A stretch of DNA of 56,408 bases, from contig SDZD01000040.1 of assembly GCA_004172935.1 (NCBI GenBank), positions 1-56,408 on the forward strand, read 5' to 3'. The translations under genes were made by a program, and so were the position numbers. Below, in pieces: positions 32,184-41,191 of this stretch (its first letter is position 1; each line of letters opens with the position of its first letter). The DNA comes from a bacterium. Lineage in GTDB: Bacteria > Armatimonadota > Abditibacteriia > Abditibacteriales > Abditibacteriaceae. The notes beneath the pieces were generated by a model. The model was not told the origin of the DNA. It made no database searches and saw only the letters and a list, made by a program, of their open reading frames with translations.

Positions 32184-33770
32184 ATGACTTTCTCAATGTC
32201 TCAATCCTACGTTACGCCGCAAAAACTGCTGCCACTTTTGCTCGATAATCTTCAGGATTACGCGCTTTTTGTGACAGACGTTCAAGGCGACATACTCACG
32301 TGGAATCCAACGGTGGCGCGTTTGTTGGGCTACGCGGAGCAGGAGTTTTTGGGACAAAACTCGGACATTATCTTCAGCGCTCAAGACCGCGAGAAGTCGG
32401 CGCCTGCTGTGCAAGTACAGCGTGCGACGGAGGCGGGCCGTTCGGAAGATGAGCGTTGGTATCAGCGCAAAGATGGCAGCGTGTTCTGGGGCCATGCTCA
32501 GACGATTGCCATGCGCGATGAGAACGGCGAGCTATGCGGCTTTACCCGAATTTTGCGCGACGAAACGCAGCGCAAACAGGCCGAAGAGGCTTTGCAGCGC
32601 GCTCGTATGCAATCAGAAGAAAACAGCCGCATCAAAGACGAATTTTTAGCCACCCTCTCCCACGAATTACGTTCGCCACTCAACGCCATCATGGGCTGGT
32701 CGAACATCCTGCGCAACAACGAACTGGATCGCGACACCCAGAAACAGGGACTCGATACCATCGAGCGTAACGCCCATTCGCAGACGCAACTCATCAACGA
32801 CCTGCTCGATGCCTCGCGCAACCTGACGGGCAAGATGCGCCTTGACCTGACGCCCACTAATCTAGCTGAGGTCGTGACCAATGCGATAGATACGGTGATG
32901 CCTTCGGTCGAGGCCAAAAGCATCCGGCTCGAAACTCTCATCGAACCAGCCGTGGGACTAATTTCGGGCGATGCCACCCGACTGGGGCAAGCGCTGTGGC
33001 ATTTGCTCTCCAACGCCATCAAGTTCACCCCGACCAAAGGACGCATCTTTGTTTCGCTGAAGCGAGTCGGGGCGCAGGTGCAAGTCCAAATTCAAGATAG
33101 CGGGCTGGGCATCACTCCTGGATTTTTGCCGCACGTCTTCGAGCGCTTCCGTCAGGCCGATTCCACTTCGACGCGCGCTCATGGCGGCGTCGGTCTTGGG
33201 CTGGCTTTGGTCAGCGATTTAATCGAGGCGCATGGTGGCACCGTCGTCGCCGCCAGTGCTGGTACTGGCTACGGTTCGACCTTCACGCTGAGCCTACCGC
33301 TACTCGATGCGCGCCCCGTTGCCCCCGAACCTGCGCCCATCGCCAGTCCTCCAGTCGCCGCTGGGCCACCACTCAGCGGACTCAATATTCTGGTCGTCGA
33401 TGACGAAGCCGATGTGCGCGATTTGGTGGTATTCGTTCTCAAGCAACGTGGCGCGCAGATTCAGGCCGCTGGCAGCGCACGCAAAGCCTTCGCACTGATG
33501 GAAGAGCGCGCCGCTCAGGGAAAGCCCTTCGATGCCCTCGTCAGCGACATCGGAATGCCCGGCGAAGATGGCTGCGAACTCATCAACCGCATCCGTGAGC
33601 GCGAAGCCGAGCAGGGCGGCTTTCTGCCCGCCATCGCCCTCACCGCTTATGCCGACGCCAAAAGCCGTCAGCGCGCCCTCGACGCCGGTTTTCAAGTGCA
33701 TCTACCCAAGCCCGTCAATATGGATGAACTCGTCGCCACCGTGACGAAACTCGTCAAACACAACGCCTAA
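32184..33770 (+). CDS. Hybrid PAS-histidine kinase-response regulator
   Basis: A 528-residue soluble sensor. The PAS domain is at about 15-130 (YALFVTDVQGDILTWNPTVA, YQRKDGSVFWG). The HisKA helix has phospho-acceptor H160 in LATLSHELRSPL. The HATPase domain has N277 (LLSNAIKFTPT), G1 DSGLGI (305-310) and G2 GGVGLGL (334-340). A Pro/Ala linker is at 375-397. The receiver domain at 400-525 has acidic DDE (406-408), phospho-acceptor D455 (VSDIGMPGEDG) and K509 (LPKPV). No transmembrane helix, so it senses a cytoplasmic signal, possibly through a PAS-bound ligand. There is no adjacent response-regulator gene. Confidence 0.95.
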   Translation: MTFSMSQSYVTPQKLLPLLLDNLQDYALFVTDVQGDILTWNPTVARLLGYAEQEFLGQNSDIIFSAQDREKSAPAVQVQRATEAGRSEDERWYQRKDGSVFWGHAQTIAMRDENGELCGFTRILRDETQRKQAEEALQRARMQSEENSRIKDEFLATLSHELRSPLNAIMGWSNILRNNELDRDTQKQGLDTIERNAHSQTQLINDLLDASRNLTGKMRLDLTPTNLAEVVTNAIDTVMPSVEAKSIRLETLIEPAVGLISGDATRLGQALWHLLSNAIKFTPTKGRIFVSLKRVGAQVQVQIQDSGLGITPGFLPHVFERFRQADSTSTRAHGGVGLGLALVSDLIEAHGGTVVAASAGTGYGSTFTLSLPLLDARPVAPEPAPIASPPVAAGPPLSGLNILVVDDEADVRDLVVFVLKQRGAQIQAAGSARKAFALMEERAAQGKPFDALVSDIGMPGEDGCELINRIREREAEQGGFLPAIALTAYADAKSRQRALDAGFQVHLPKPVNMDELVATVTKLVKHNA

Positions 33771-33864
33771 CCACTCCCCCCGCGCTTCCGACTATCCCCC
33801 CTTCTGCCCTTCTGCCTTTCTGGCATCCCTATTCCCCATAACTCCCGCAAAATGCGCGGCACTA

Positions 33865-33996
33865 ACTGGCGCTGGTCGGCGAAGGCCGACTACTTTGTTG
33901 GCTGCGATTTTATATCGCCTTTTCATACTTACTGGCGCCGGTCGGCGAAGGCCGACTACTCCGTTGGCTGCGGTTTCATACCGCCTTATTCTTTGA
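33865..33996 (+). repeat. Two tandem 66-base repeat units with hairpins
   Basis: Units at 33865-33930 and 33931-33996 share ACTGGCGC(T/C)GGTCGGCGAAG and GCCGACTACT. Each contains a GTCGGC-GAAG-GCCGAC hairpin. Each also has a second stem that differs between units by paired changes: GCGAT/ATCGC in the first, GCGGT/ACCGC in the second. The interval lies between the kinase and the sphingomyelinase-like gene and has no coding candidate. Confidence 0.8.
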
Positions 33997-34039
33997 GAAT
34001 TTTCATCACAATTGTATCAAAGGTGGTAAAACAGAACTG

Positions 34040-35491
34040 ATGAAAAAATTCGTCCAGTTCAGGTTGGTCTTCCTGTTCCTCATGCTGCTTGGCATGAGCC
34101 GAATGGGGTTCGCCGATACCTATGTGTATCTGCAAAACAACACGCCGTTCGCCTTCGATGTGCAAATCAATCGACCCAACGGTTTGGCTTTACCTACTCA
34201 GTATTGGAAAGGTGGGGCGGCGCGAGTCGAACCCGGTCAGCGCGCGAGGCTTTACCAGACCAACCGCGATAGCGGCGTCAAAAGCGGCAAATACTACGAG
34301 TTCCACTGCCAATTGCGCTCGCCCGATGGCTCGACATTCAGCCTCAACCAGCGCTTAAAGGGCACTGCGTTCTTTAGCGACCTGTGGCAGTCAGTCGATG
34401 GCGACCCGTGGTACAGCGACCGCAACACCCACAATCGCGGTTGGAACGCTGGCCCGAAGCAATTCAACATCAAATACCGCGCTTACTTCACTGGTGGCGC
34501 CGATGACATCGAGTACATCGTCCAGTACAAGTACCCCGTCGCCAACAGCAGCGACCGGATGCTGAACGTGTTGAGCTACAACACCTACATGCGGCCCACC
34601 ACGCTGTTCATCAACGGGCAGTCGATTCGGCGCCAGAAGATGATGCCGGAGCTTACTGGTTCTGGCTACGACGTGATCTTGTTCAGCGAGATGTTCGACG
34701 ACGACATCCGCAACCAGACCATCAACTCGCTGCGTGGCGAGTTTCCCTACCACACCAACGTCGTCGGGCGCGATAGCGGGGTTAATCAGGATGGCGGTGT
34801 GATTCTGTTCAGCCGCTGGCCCATCGCCACCCAGGACCAACGGACTTTCGGCGATGCCTGTTCCGGCTCTGATTGCATGGCCGATAAGGGCGTCATCTAC
34901 GCGGCCATAAGTAAGGGCAACCAAACCTACCACGTCTTCGGTACCCACACTCAGGCCGATAAAGGCGCTGCCGACCGTGCTGCGCGCCGCCGCCAAATGC
35001 AAATCATGAAGGCGTTCATCGACTCGAAGAACATTCCTCGCACCCAGCCCGTGCTGATTGCTGGCGACCTCAACGTCGATATGACCCGCTCTCAGGCCGA
35101 GTACGTCGATATGTTGAACATCCTGCACGCGACCCATCCGGGGCGCACCCCCGGCATCAGCCTGTCGGCGACATGGGACCCCACCATCAACAAATGCGCC
35201 GATTCGGGCACACCAGAGTTCCTCGATTACGTGCTGTACTCGAACGACCATCTGCGCCCGACAGTGTCGCTCAACGAAGTTCGCCTTTTGCGCGCCGCCG
35301 AAGAGTGGAAAGCGCTGCCCACCGACAAAGCGCGTTGGGACTTGTCCGACCACTTCGCCGTCTTCGGCAATTTCACCATGCCGCGCCCTGTCATCCATTT
35401 GCCCGGCGTACCCGGCGTCGAGATACCCACTCTGCAACTCCCACCCGGAGTAAGAACCAATCCAGCAATCATCAAGAGGAAACAACCCTAA
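34040..35491 (+). CDS. Secreted sphingomyelinase-like phosphodiesterase (DNase I fold)
   Basis: A 483-residue exported enzyme with signal peptide about 1-25 (ending GFA). An extra beta-rich N-terminal region (about 26-170) precedes the endonuclease/exonuclease/phosphatase domain (about 175-440). Motifs of bacterial neutral sphingomyelinases follow in order: LNVLSYNTYM, VILFSEMFDD (Mg-binding Glu), DGGVILFSRWPI, MADKGVIYAAI, HVFGTHTQA, LIAGDLNVD, SATWDPTINK, EFLDYVLYS and DLSDHFAVFG (catalytic His). It is predicted to hydrolyse sphingomyelin or a related phosphodiester outside the cell. The C-terminal tail is Pro-rich. The natural substrate in this organism is unknown. Confidence 0.88.
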   Translation: MKKFVQFRLVFLFLMLLGMSRMGFADTYVYLQNNTPFAFDVQINRPNGLALPTQYWKGGAARVEPGQRARLYQTNRDSGVKSGKYYEFHCQLRSPDGSTFSLNQRLKGTAFFSDLWQSVDGDPWYSDRNTHNRGWNAGPKQFNIKYRAYFTGGADDIEYIVQYKYPVANSSDRMLNVLSYNTYMRPTTLFINGQSIRRQKMMPELTGSGYDVILFSEMFDDDIRNQTINSLRGEFPYHTNVVGRDSGVNQDGGVILFSRWPIATQDQRTFGDACSGSDCMADKGVIYAAISKGNQTYHVFGTHTQADKGAADRAARRRQMQIMKAFIDSKNIPRTQPVLIAGDLNVDMTRSQAEYVDMLNILHATHPGRTPGISLSATWDPTINKCADSGTPEFLDYVLYSNDHLRPTVSLNEVRLLRAAEEWKALPTDKARWDLSDHFAVFGNFTMPRPVIHLPGVPGVEIPTLQLPPGVRTNPAIIKRKQP

Positions 35492-35507
35492 TCAAATAGG
35501 GCCAAAG

Positions 35508-36065
35508 TTAGGGCGAAGAGATGGGCGGTGTGGCGGGGGCGGCGAAATGGGCTTCAACGATGGTCCATTCGCTCGCGTTTTCGGGGGTTTCGGTGATACG
35601 CTTGGGAATGATGAATAGGCGCCATGTCTTGTCGTTCGTGACCAGCACCCATACATGGCGTCCTTCTAGGCAGCGCACGACACAATCCCAACGCGCAGAA
35701 AAACCGTTCTCGTCGCCCCCAGTGCGAAACAGAAATCCTTCCGTTTGGAAGACGTAGCCCCAACGAATGACCCCTTCGGGCGCGATGCGTTTCCAACGCC
35801 TCATTAACCGCAGACGCAAGAATACAAGGCCATCGAGCGCGCACCACGCGAATATCAAGCCCATTATTCCGTGGACGAAGTAGCGTTGCCAAAGCGCAAA
35901 CCACAGAAACAGCAGCGCCAGCAGAGAAAACATAGCTGTTGCTACTCCATTCAGACGGTTGAGCGAACGAGCGTAAAGCCGCTGGCCTTCGAGCCACTCG
36001 TCGCGTGAAAGGGAAAACATCATAGCGAGGTCAGAGGCTCGGTGTAGCCAATCACTAAGCGCCAA
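35508..36065 (-). CDS. YcxB-like membrane protein
   Basis: 185 residues. FSLSRDEWLEGQRLYARSL is followed by two close transmembrane helices (VATAMFSLLALLFLWFALWQ and GIMGLIFAWCALDGLVFL). A cytosolic beta-domain follows, with FQTEGFLFRTGGDENGFSAR and a closing FIIPKRI. This is the pattern of YcxB-like proteins, which are uncharacterised. The start may be the first ATG or either of the paired ATGs 14-15 codons later. It is convergent with the sphingomyelinase-like gene. Confidence 0.78.
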   Translation of the reverse strand: MALSDWLHRASDLAMMFSLSRDEWLEGQRLYARSLNRLNGVATAMFSLLALLFLWFALWQRYFVHGIMGLIFAWCALDGLVFLRLRLMRRWKRIAPEGVIRWGYVFQTEGFLFRTGGDENGFSARWDCVVRCLEGRHVWVLVTNDKTWRLFIIPKRITETPENASEWTIVEAHFAAPATPPISSP

Positions 36066-36194
36066 TAAAACGTTCTCTTCAACATGAGGTTTCTCTTTCT
36101 TGCCCTCCCGGCGTGAAGCCAGCTAGCGCTCAGGGGCACAGGTGGTTGGTGGGTTGGTTTCGTCATTGATATTCACCATCATCTCGCATGGCAG

Positions 36195-36422
36195 GTGGTT
36201 CAGGAACTTGGCTATGTGCTGAACTCCCTCTCGGTCAGTGAGCATCTGCCCACAGTGTTTAAACCCGTCTCGCCACCCCCTTATTTGAATGGTGGCCCCG
36301 AAGATTTTCTGTCTTGGACTCTCGAATACACGAGCTGCGACTTCACGCCCGCCCAGTGCGTCGAGTGGCTGGAAGCCCGCTTACCACGCCCCGTCGAAGA
36401 TGTGACGCAGTGGGAGCAATAA
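36195..36422 (+). CDS. Small hypothetical protein, start uncertain
   Basis: 75 residues from GTG 36195. The translation (LSVSEHLPTVFKPVSPPPYL, FLSWTLEYTSCDF and AQCVEWLEARL) is protein-like. The same frame is open upstream and reads plausibly (FVIDIHHHLAWQ) back to a TTG at 36147, so the true start may be earlier or the gene truncated. No family recognised. Confidence 0.4.
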   Translation: MVQELGYVLNSLSVSEHLPTVFKPVSPPPYLNGGPEDFLSWTLEYTSCDFTPAQCVEWLEARLPRPVEDVTQWEQ

Positions 36423-36527
36423 ACGTAGGAGAGTAAATTGAATCAAAAGTTGAGACTGGTGTCAGTTTTTGGCGAGTAGTTAGCTAGAGCATTAGGAGTT
36501 GCGCAATTCGCTTGTTTTCGCACACTA

Positions 36528-37103
36528 ATGGGTATGGACGAGCGTACAGAGTTGCTTCGCTTCAAGCTGGCTGCCAACCAACAACGCCTGTTTCGTCAGG
36601 AGTATCTCGCCGAACTCCCTGAGCGCCTCGGAACGTATCTGGAAGGGCGCCCTTTCGTCCATTCACCGCAACTCGATGACATCATCTCGTTGTTCTATAT
36701 TTCGCCCGAAGGCATTTGGCGTAATACCGATGATGACGACGGTGAGCGCTTCTTCAGGCCCGAAGGCTATGAATATCGCGAACTCGGCTGGGTCGACCAA
36801 CTGTTCGATGCCGTGTTTCTAGTCGGCTCCCAGCACGACCGCAAGATGGCGTATTTCTACCCCTTCGATGGCCCGCTCTATCAAGTCCCGTTCGGCTGGG
36901 TACGCCGCAACTTCGCCGACCTGTTCCGCTGCGAATCGCGCACACAAAACTCCGGCCTCCGCCTACGCTACTGCCCCGAACGCCTCGGCGTAGTCACCAC
37001 CGACTTGAAAGTCGGCCTCATCATCGACAACTATTCCGGCTACCTCGAAGAAGACCCCAACTCCGACGAAATCGTCTACCAACTCGCGACATGGGGAATT
37101 TAG
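36528..37103 (+). CDS. Hypothetical cytosolic protein
   Basis: 191 residues (or two fewer from ATG 36534). Acidic, no signal or membrane segment. Mixed alpha/beta, with LDDIISLFYISPEGIW, GWVDQLFDAVFLVGSQHDRK, YQVPFGWVRRNFADLF and LGVVTTDLKVGLIIDNYSGY. Size and composition resemble orphan immunity-type proteins, but no family is recognised. The preceding and following genes are also small orphans. Confidence 0.7.
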   Translation: MGMDERTELLRFKLAANQQRLFRQEYLAELPERLGTYLEGRPFVHSPQLDDIISLFYISPEGIWRNTDDDDGERFFRPEGYEYRELGWVDQLFDAVFLVGSQHDRKMAYFYPFDGPLYQVPFGWVRRNFADLFRCESRTQNSGLRLRYCPERLGVVTTDLKVGLIIDNYSGYLEEDPNSDEIVYQLATWGI

Positions 37104-37190
37104 GAGGGCAGAAAAGGGCACTGCTGTAAAATCATGGTTCCAGAACAATCTCTTCATTCTAGTGAAAACGCCACGTCTGAGGGGCACGAT

Positions 37191-37391
37191 ATGACTGCTT
37201 TTACCGAGAGTGTTTTCAATGCGAAGTTTCAGGCGGTTATCGGGCAGGAAGAAAGGTTGCTGTTATCCGAGCAAGAGTTTCAGAAATTTGTGGAGGTTCT
37301 CGATAACCCACCCGTTCCTACTTCAGCACTAGTTGAGGCGCGGCGCAAGTTGCGCAAAATACGCGCAGAAAACTCCGAAGGCAACTGGTAA
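37191..37391 (+). CDS. DUF1778-like antitoxin fragment without DNA-binding domain
   Basis: 66 residues from ATG 37191, which has GAGGGG 7-8 bases upstream. The segment RLLLSEQEFQKFVEVLDNPP, then VPTSALVEARRK, matches the C-terminal toxin-binding part of DUF1778/TacA antitoxins ('LS..D...F...L.NPP.P...L..A'). The usual N-terminal ribbon-helix-helix (about 45 residues) is missing or very degenerate, and no GNAT toxin follows. It may be a fragment, a toxin-neutralising remnant, or an unrelated small protein with a convergent motif. Confidence 0.55.
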   Translation: MTAFTESVFNAKFQAVIGQEERLLLSEQEFQKFVEVLDNPPVPTSALVEARRKLRKIRAENSEGNW

Positions 37392-37504
37392 TTCATCCCA
37401 GACCCGTAACCGCCTAAAACCATCCGCCAGTCGGGAATAATGGCCGATGAAACAACTGAATAAGCTTTCTGTGGTAAACATCGGCTCACTATCCCAATGA
37501 CGCC

Positions 37505-38341
37505 ATGAAACAACTGCTTTTCCCCGCGTTGTTAGCTCTCGCACTCGCTGGCTGTGCCCAAAATTCGGCTAAGATGGCACAAATTGATGTTCAACCTTCG
37601 CCCACCAATAAGCCCCCACTACTGCGTGTGGTTTCCCCCATTGCTGGGCGGCAAACGCTGCCGCTTCAAGCCAACGCCAAACTGCGCGCTTTGGCTTTGG
37701 CGCGACTGCCTCGCGGCGCGAAGAGCGAGTTCTTCGGCGTCTGCGAAGGGCGTTTTCAAGGTAACGTTGGCAGCAGGGAGAGTGAGTTCATCGTTCACCT
37801 CTATGCCGTCCCCTCGCATAAAACCAAAGCTGAGACGGGGCAAAATTTCTCCCTGATTCTCGATGTGTTCTGTCTCGATAACTTGAAAAGTTTGGCGACA
37901 CTCCAACTCCTCAACCACATCGACTTGACGCCATTGCCTTCCCTCAATGGCAACTGGGCGCATGGCAGCGATTCAATCCGCACCGTCGATTTGGCGTGGA
38001 TTGATGCCAAACAGCAAATCCCGCTGTTGAAGATGCAAATGTCCGGCACCACCATGAGCGGCGTTGCCGGATGCTTCGCTCTGGTCGCCTTCCCTGCTGG
38101 CTTACAGGCTCCCCCTGTCTCGCAAAGTTTCGACACCTACGATGGCCCGGCGGGTGGCATGGATGTCTCGTTCACGCGCGATAAAAAAGGCGCCTTCGTC
38201 GTGCGCGAACAATCTATCAGCTATGCTCAGGGAATCCCCGATGGCGTGGATGGCGAATACAACACCCCAAAGCAGCTCGGCACTCCTCAATTCTACGACT
38301 GGAACGGCAAAACCTTCGCCCCCCGCTCTCAGCCCCACTAG
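37505..38341 (+). CDS. Hypothetical lipoprotein
   Basis: 278 residues. A type II signal peptide with lipobox LAGC (Cys17) is followed by a linker. The globular beta-rich domain includes ARLPRGAKSEFFGVCEGRF, WAHGSDSIRTVDLAWIDAKQ, GVAGCFALVAFP and YDGPAGGMDVSFTRDK. No family recognised. The gene is monocistronic and probably displayed on the outer or periplasmic face of a membrane. Confidence 0.75.
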   Translation: MKQLLFPALLALALAGCAQNSAKMAQIDVQPSPTNKPPLLRVVSPIAGRQTLPLQANAKLRALALARLPRGAKSEFFGVCEGRFQGNVGSRESEFIVHLYAVPSHKTKAETGQNFSLILDVFCLDNLKSLATLQLLNHIDLTPLPSLNGNWAHGSDSIRTVDLAWIDAKQQIPLLKMQMSGTTMSGVAGCFALVAFPAGLQAPPVSQSFDTYDGPAGGMDVSFTRDKKGAFVVREQSISYAQGIPDGVDGEYNTPKQLGTPQFYDWNGKTFAPRSQPH

Positions 38342-38481
38342 CAGTGTAGTCTTTACTCGTCTCATTGAAATAGATGTGGACTTGCTCGCATTCTCTCGAT
38401 ACTAACCACACATCAATGTAGAGGCTTAAAACTACCCGTGCATCATTTGCTTCAGTGAAGTAATATTGAACGGTACTTGTT

Positions 38482-38913
38482 ATGGAATTTCAATCGTCGC
38501 GTACTATTTCTGCTTCTCCATCCAGTGTTTTTGCTGCGTTCGCAGATAGTGAACGTCTGGCTGTCTGGTGGGGGCCAGATGGCTTCACCAGCACCTTCGC
38601 TACTTACGAGTTTGAGCCAGACGGAAAATGGTCTTTCGTGATGCATGGCCCCGATGGCAAGGACTACAACAACGAGATCGTCATTAAGGAAATCGAGCCT
38701 TCCAGGAGAATCGTTATTCGTCATGTATCGCAACCGCACTATCTCCTCGAAATCACTTTCGAACCAACAGTCGATGGTGGAACTCTGGTCGGTTGGAATC
38801 AAGACTTTGAGAACCCCGAAACCGCGCGCCTCTTGAAGCACATTGTAGTTCCGGCCAACGAACAACTCCTCAACCGTCTCAATGCAGAAGTACTAAGCAA
38901 ACAAAGCAACTAA
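38482..38913 (+). CDS. SRPBCC/AHSA1-family protein
   Basis: 143 residues with the AHSA1 (START-like) pattern. It reads RTISASPSSVFAAFADSERL, then WWGPDGFTSTF, FEPDGKWSFVMHGPDGKDY, VIKEIEPSRRIVIRH and LLEITFEPTVDGGTLV. The fold binds hydrophobic ligands in a central cavity. The C-terminal helix (NEQLLNRLNAEVL) lies where the family usually has a helix closing the pocket. Ligand unknown. Confidence 0.9.
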   Translation: MEFQSSRTISASPSSVFAAFADSERLAVWWGPDGFTSTFATYEFEPDGKWSFVMHGPDGKDYNNEIVIKEIEPSRRIVIRHVSQPHYLLEITFEPTVDGGTLVGWNQDFENPETARLLKHIVVPANEQLLNRLNAEVLSKQSN

Positions 38914-38925
38914 AAAAGCGCTTGC

Positions 38926-39357
38926 TTACTTGCTCACCTTCCAGTCGATGGTGTGGGAGACGCGGCCCGCGAAGTAGAACTCGGTGGTGTAGGTGCCGAT
39001 GGGCCAGTCGGTTTGGCGGCTGATGTTGCCCGCGAAGGTGCTGGTTTCGCCGTCCAACGTGAAGTCGTTCTCATACAGGATGTGGTTTTTGACGCCGCCC
39101 GCGTTTACCTGCGTCCACACGGCCTTCATCTTCACCCCTTTGCCGGGGCTGTTCAGGTAGCCGCTGGCGTAGATGGTGTGGTCGCCGGGTTTGAATGTGG
39201 TGCTGACGTGTTTGCCCGCCTCATCGGTGGAAAGGTTGACATCGGTGATGGTGGTGGCGTCGTGCATGGCCATGCGTTCGCAGCCCGCTAACAGTGGCGA
39301 AAGGGCGAACAGGGCGACTCCCCAGAAAACTTCGGTGCTGAGACGGTAAATGTTCAT
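38926..39357 (-). CDS. Hypothetical lipoprotein
   Basis: 143 residues. The signal ends in LLAGC (Cys26). The mature part is one beta-sandwich-like domain with HVSTTFKPGDHTIYASGYLN, VWTQVNAGGVKNHILYENDF and WPIGTYTTEFYFAGRVSH. That resembles C-terminal Ig-like domains of other bacterial lipoproteins. No family named. It ends 13 bases from the convergent AHSA1 gene. Confidence 0.75.
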   Translation of the reverse strand: MNIYRLSTEVFWGVALFALSPLLAGCERMAMHDATTITDVNLSTDEAGKHVSTTFKPGDHTIYASGYLNSPGKGVKMKAVWTQVNAGGVKNHILYENDFTLDGETSTFAGNISRQTDWPIGTYTTEFYFAGRVSHTIDWKVSK

Positions 39358-39531
39358 GAGGTATTAGGCGAGGCTGAGCCGGGTTTTGACACGCGAAATA
39401 GGAAATCTCCGCGTAGTTTTGCTCTCACCTATTACGAAAATATTACTCGACTACGATACTGGGGGCACACCCCCCATTCGAGTCCACCGAAGCGGCGCAT
39501 TTGTGCCATTGCGCCGGATATTTCTTTGCTC

Positions 39532-41121
39532 ATGAAACGATTTTCTTCTCTGCCATTCATCGTAGGATGCGGCCTGATTCAGTCCCATTCGGCCTTCGCC
39601 CAGGTGAATAACCCAACTATTGCCATCCTTCCGCCCGCCCCAACTGTCAGCGCTGTGCCCGCTCCCGTTTTCAGCGGCGAGTTCAACGTGCGAGCCTTTG
39701 GTGCCATCGGCGATGGCAAGACTCTCGATAGTCCCGCCATCAATCGCGCCATCGAAGCGGCGGCTGCGGCGGGTGGGGGAACGGTGCGACTGCCAACTGG
39801 CACTTATCTGTCGCTGTCGTTGCGTCTTAAAAGCAACATCCGTCTACACCTCGATCAAGGGGCCGTTTTGTTGGCAGCGCGGCGCACCGAAGAGTGGCGA
39901 TACGACGCAGCGGAGGAAAGCCCATCCACCAAGTTTCAAGATTTCGGGCATAGCCACTGGCAGAATAGCCTCATCTGGGGCGATGGGCTGCAAAATGTCA
40001 CCATCGACGGCGCGGGCGAAATCTATGGTCAGGGATTGGAGCGCCATGACAAACCGCGTGTCGAGGGCGAGGGCAACAAAGCCATCTCGCTCAAATTCTG
40101 CCGCAATGTCAACATCAGCGACATCACCATTCGCCACGGTGGTTGGTTCGGGATTCTGGCAACAGGCGTCGATAACCTCACCATCGACAACCTGAAAATC
40201 GACACCGACCGCGACGGCATGGACATCGACTGTTGCCGCAACGTGCGCATCTCGAATTGCAGCGTCAACTCGCCGGGAGATGATGGCATCTGCCTGAAAA
40301 GTTCGTATGGCTTGAACGAGGCGCGTGCTACCGAGAATGTCACCATCTCCAACTGTTTCGTCAGCGGCTATAACGAGGGCACCATGTTGGATGGCACCTA
40401 CAAATGGAATGGGCGCAGTTCCCCGACCGGACGCATTAAGTTCGGAACCGAATCGAACGGCGGCTTCAAAAACATCACCGTCTCCAACTGCGTCTTCGAT
40501 AAGTGCCGGGGCCTTGCGCTTGAAACCGTCGATGGCGGACTTTTGGAAGATGTCTCGATTAACAACATCACCATGCGCGACATCACCAACGCCCCGATAT
40601 TTTTGCGTCTGGGCCGACGAATGCGCGGTCCCGAAGGAACTTCTGTCGGAGAACTGCGCCGCATCAACATCAGTAACGTGGTGATTTACAACGCCGATAG
40701 CGCCTCTTCAGTGTTGATAATGGGCGTCCCCGGCCATGCTATCGAGGATGTAGCTCTGAGTAATATTCAGATTTGGTTCAAGGGCGGCGGTACCAAAGAG
40801 CAAGCCGCCATCGTGCCGCCAGAGCGGGAAAACGATTATCCCGAACCAGATCGTTTTGGCAGAATGCCTTCTTACGGCTTCTTTATGCGCCACGTCAAAG
40901 GCATCACTCTGGAAAATATCCGCTTGCACACCCTGAAGAACGACGAGCGCCCTCCGTTTGTGCTGGATGATGTCGATGGTGCCGAGTTTTATCGAGTGAA
41001 AGCCGAGCATAAAGAGGGAAGACCGCTCTTCGCCATCAAAAACTCCTCCAATCTAACCATGCGTATGGTCGATGGAGTCGAGGATAAGCAACAGAAGGCT
41101 CTCTTCCAGGGCAATTTCTGA
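39532..41121 (+). CDS. Secreted GH28-family (polygalacturonase-like) glycoside hydrolase
   Basis: 529 residues from ATG 39532 with a signal peptide ending SAFA. A right-handed beta-helix follows the start FNVRAFGAIGDGKTLDSPAI. GH28 landmarks: the NTD-type segment DTDRDGMDID (224-233), the aspartate pair D250-D251 in SPGDDGICLKS and a GRIKFGTES motif (RIK). The usual GHG step is not evident, so the exact substrate is uncertain; pectin-type or related uronan is the default. A bidirectional terminator follows. No pectin-utilisation cluster is adjacent. Confidence 0.88.
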   Translation: MKRFSSLPFIVGCGLIQSHSAFAQVNNPTIAILPPAPTVSAVPAPVFSGEFNVRAFGAIGDGKTLDSPAINRAIEAAAAAGGGTVRLPTGTYLSLSLRLKSNIRLHLDQGAVLLAARRTEEWRYDAAEESPSTKFQDFGHSHWQNSLIWGDGLQNVTIDGAGEIYGQGLERHDKPRVEGEGNKAISLKFCRNVNISDITIRHGGWFGILATGVDNLTIDNLKIDTDRDGMDIDCCRNVRISNCSVNSPGDDGICLKSSYGLNEARATENVTISNCFVSGYNEGTMLDGTYKWNGRSSPTGRIKFGTESNGGFKNITVSNCVFDKCRGLALETVDGGLLEDVSINNITMRDITNAPIFLRLGRRMRGPEGTSVGELRRINISNVVIYNADSASSVLIMGVPGHAIEDVALSNIQIWFKGGGTKEQAAIVPPERENDYPEPDRFGRMPSYGFFMRHVKGITLENIRLHTLKNDERPPFVLDDVDGAEFYRVKAEHKEGRPLFAIKNSSNLTMRMVDGVEDKQQKALFQGNF

Positions 41122-41145
41122 TGTCCCGCTAAATGCCCAAAACCA

Positions 41146-41177
41146 AAAAGCGCCCCCTCATTCGAGGGGGCGCTTTT
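41146..41177. terminator. Strong bidirectional terminator
   Basis: AAAAGCGCCCCCTC and GAGGGGGCGCTTTT are perfect arms around ATTC. It serves the GH28 gene on plus and the peptidase locus on minus. Confidence 0.93.
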
Positions 41178-41191
41178 CGGTTGATTGTGGA

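Noticed and set aside
34391..35485. A long minus-strand frame opposite the sphingomyelinase-like gene
   Set aside because: It is antisense shadow of a gene with complete catalytic motifs and its translation has no protein-like features.
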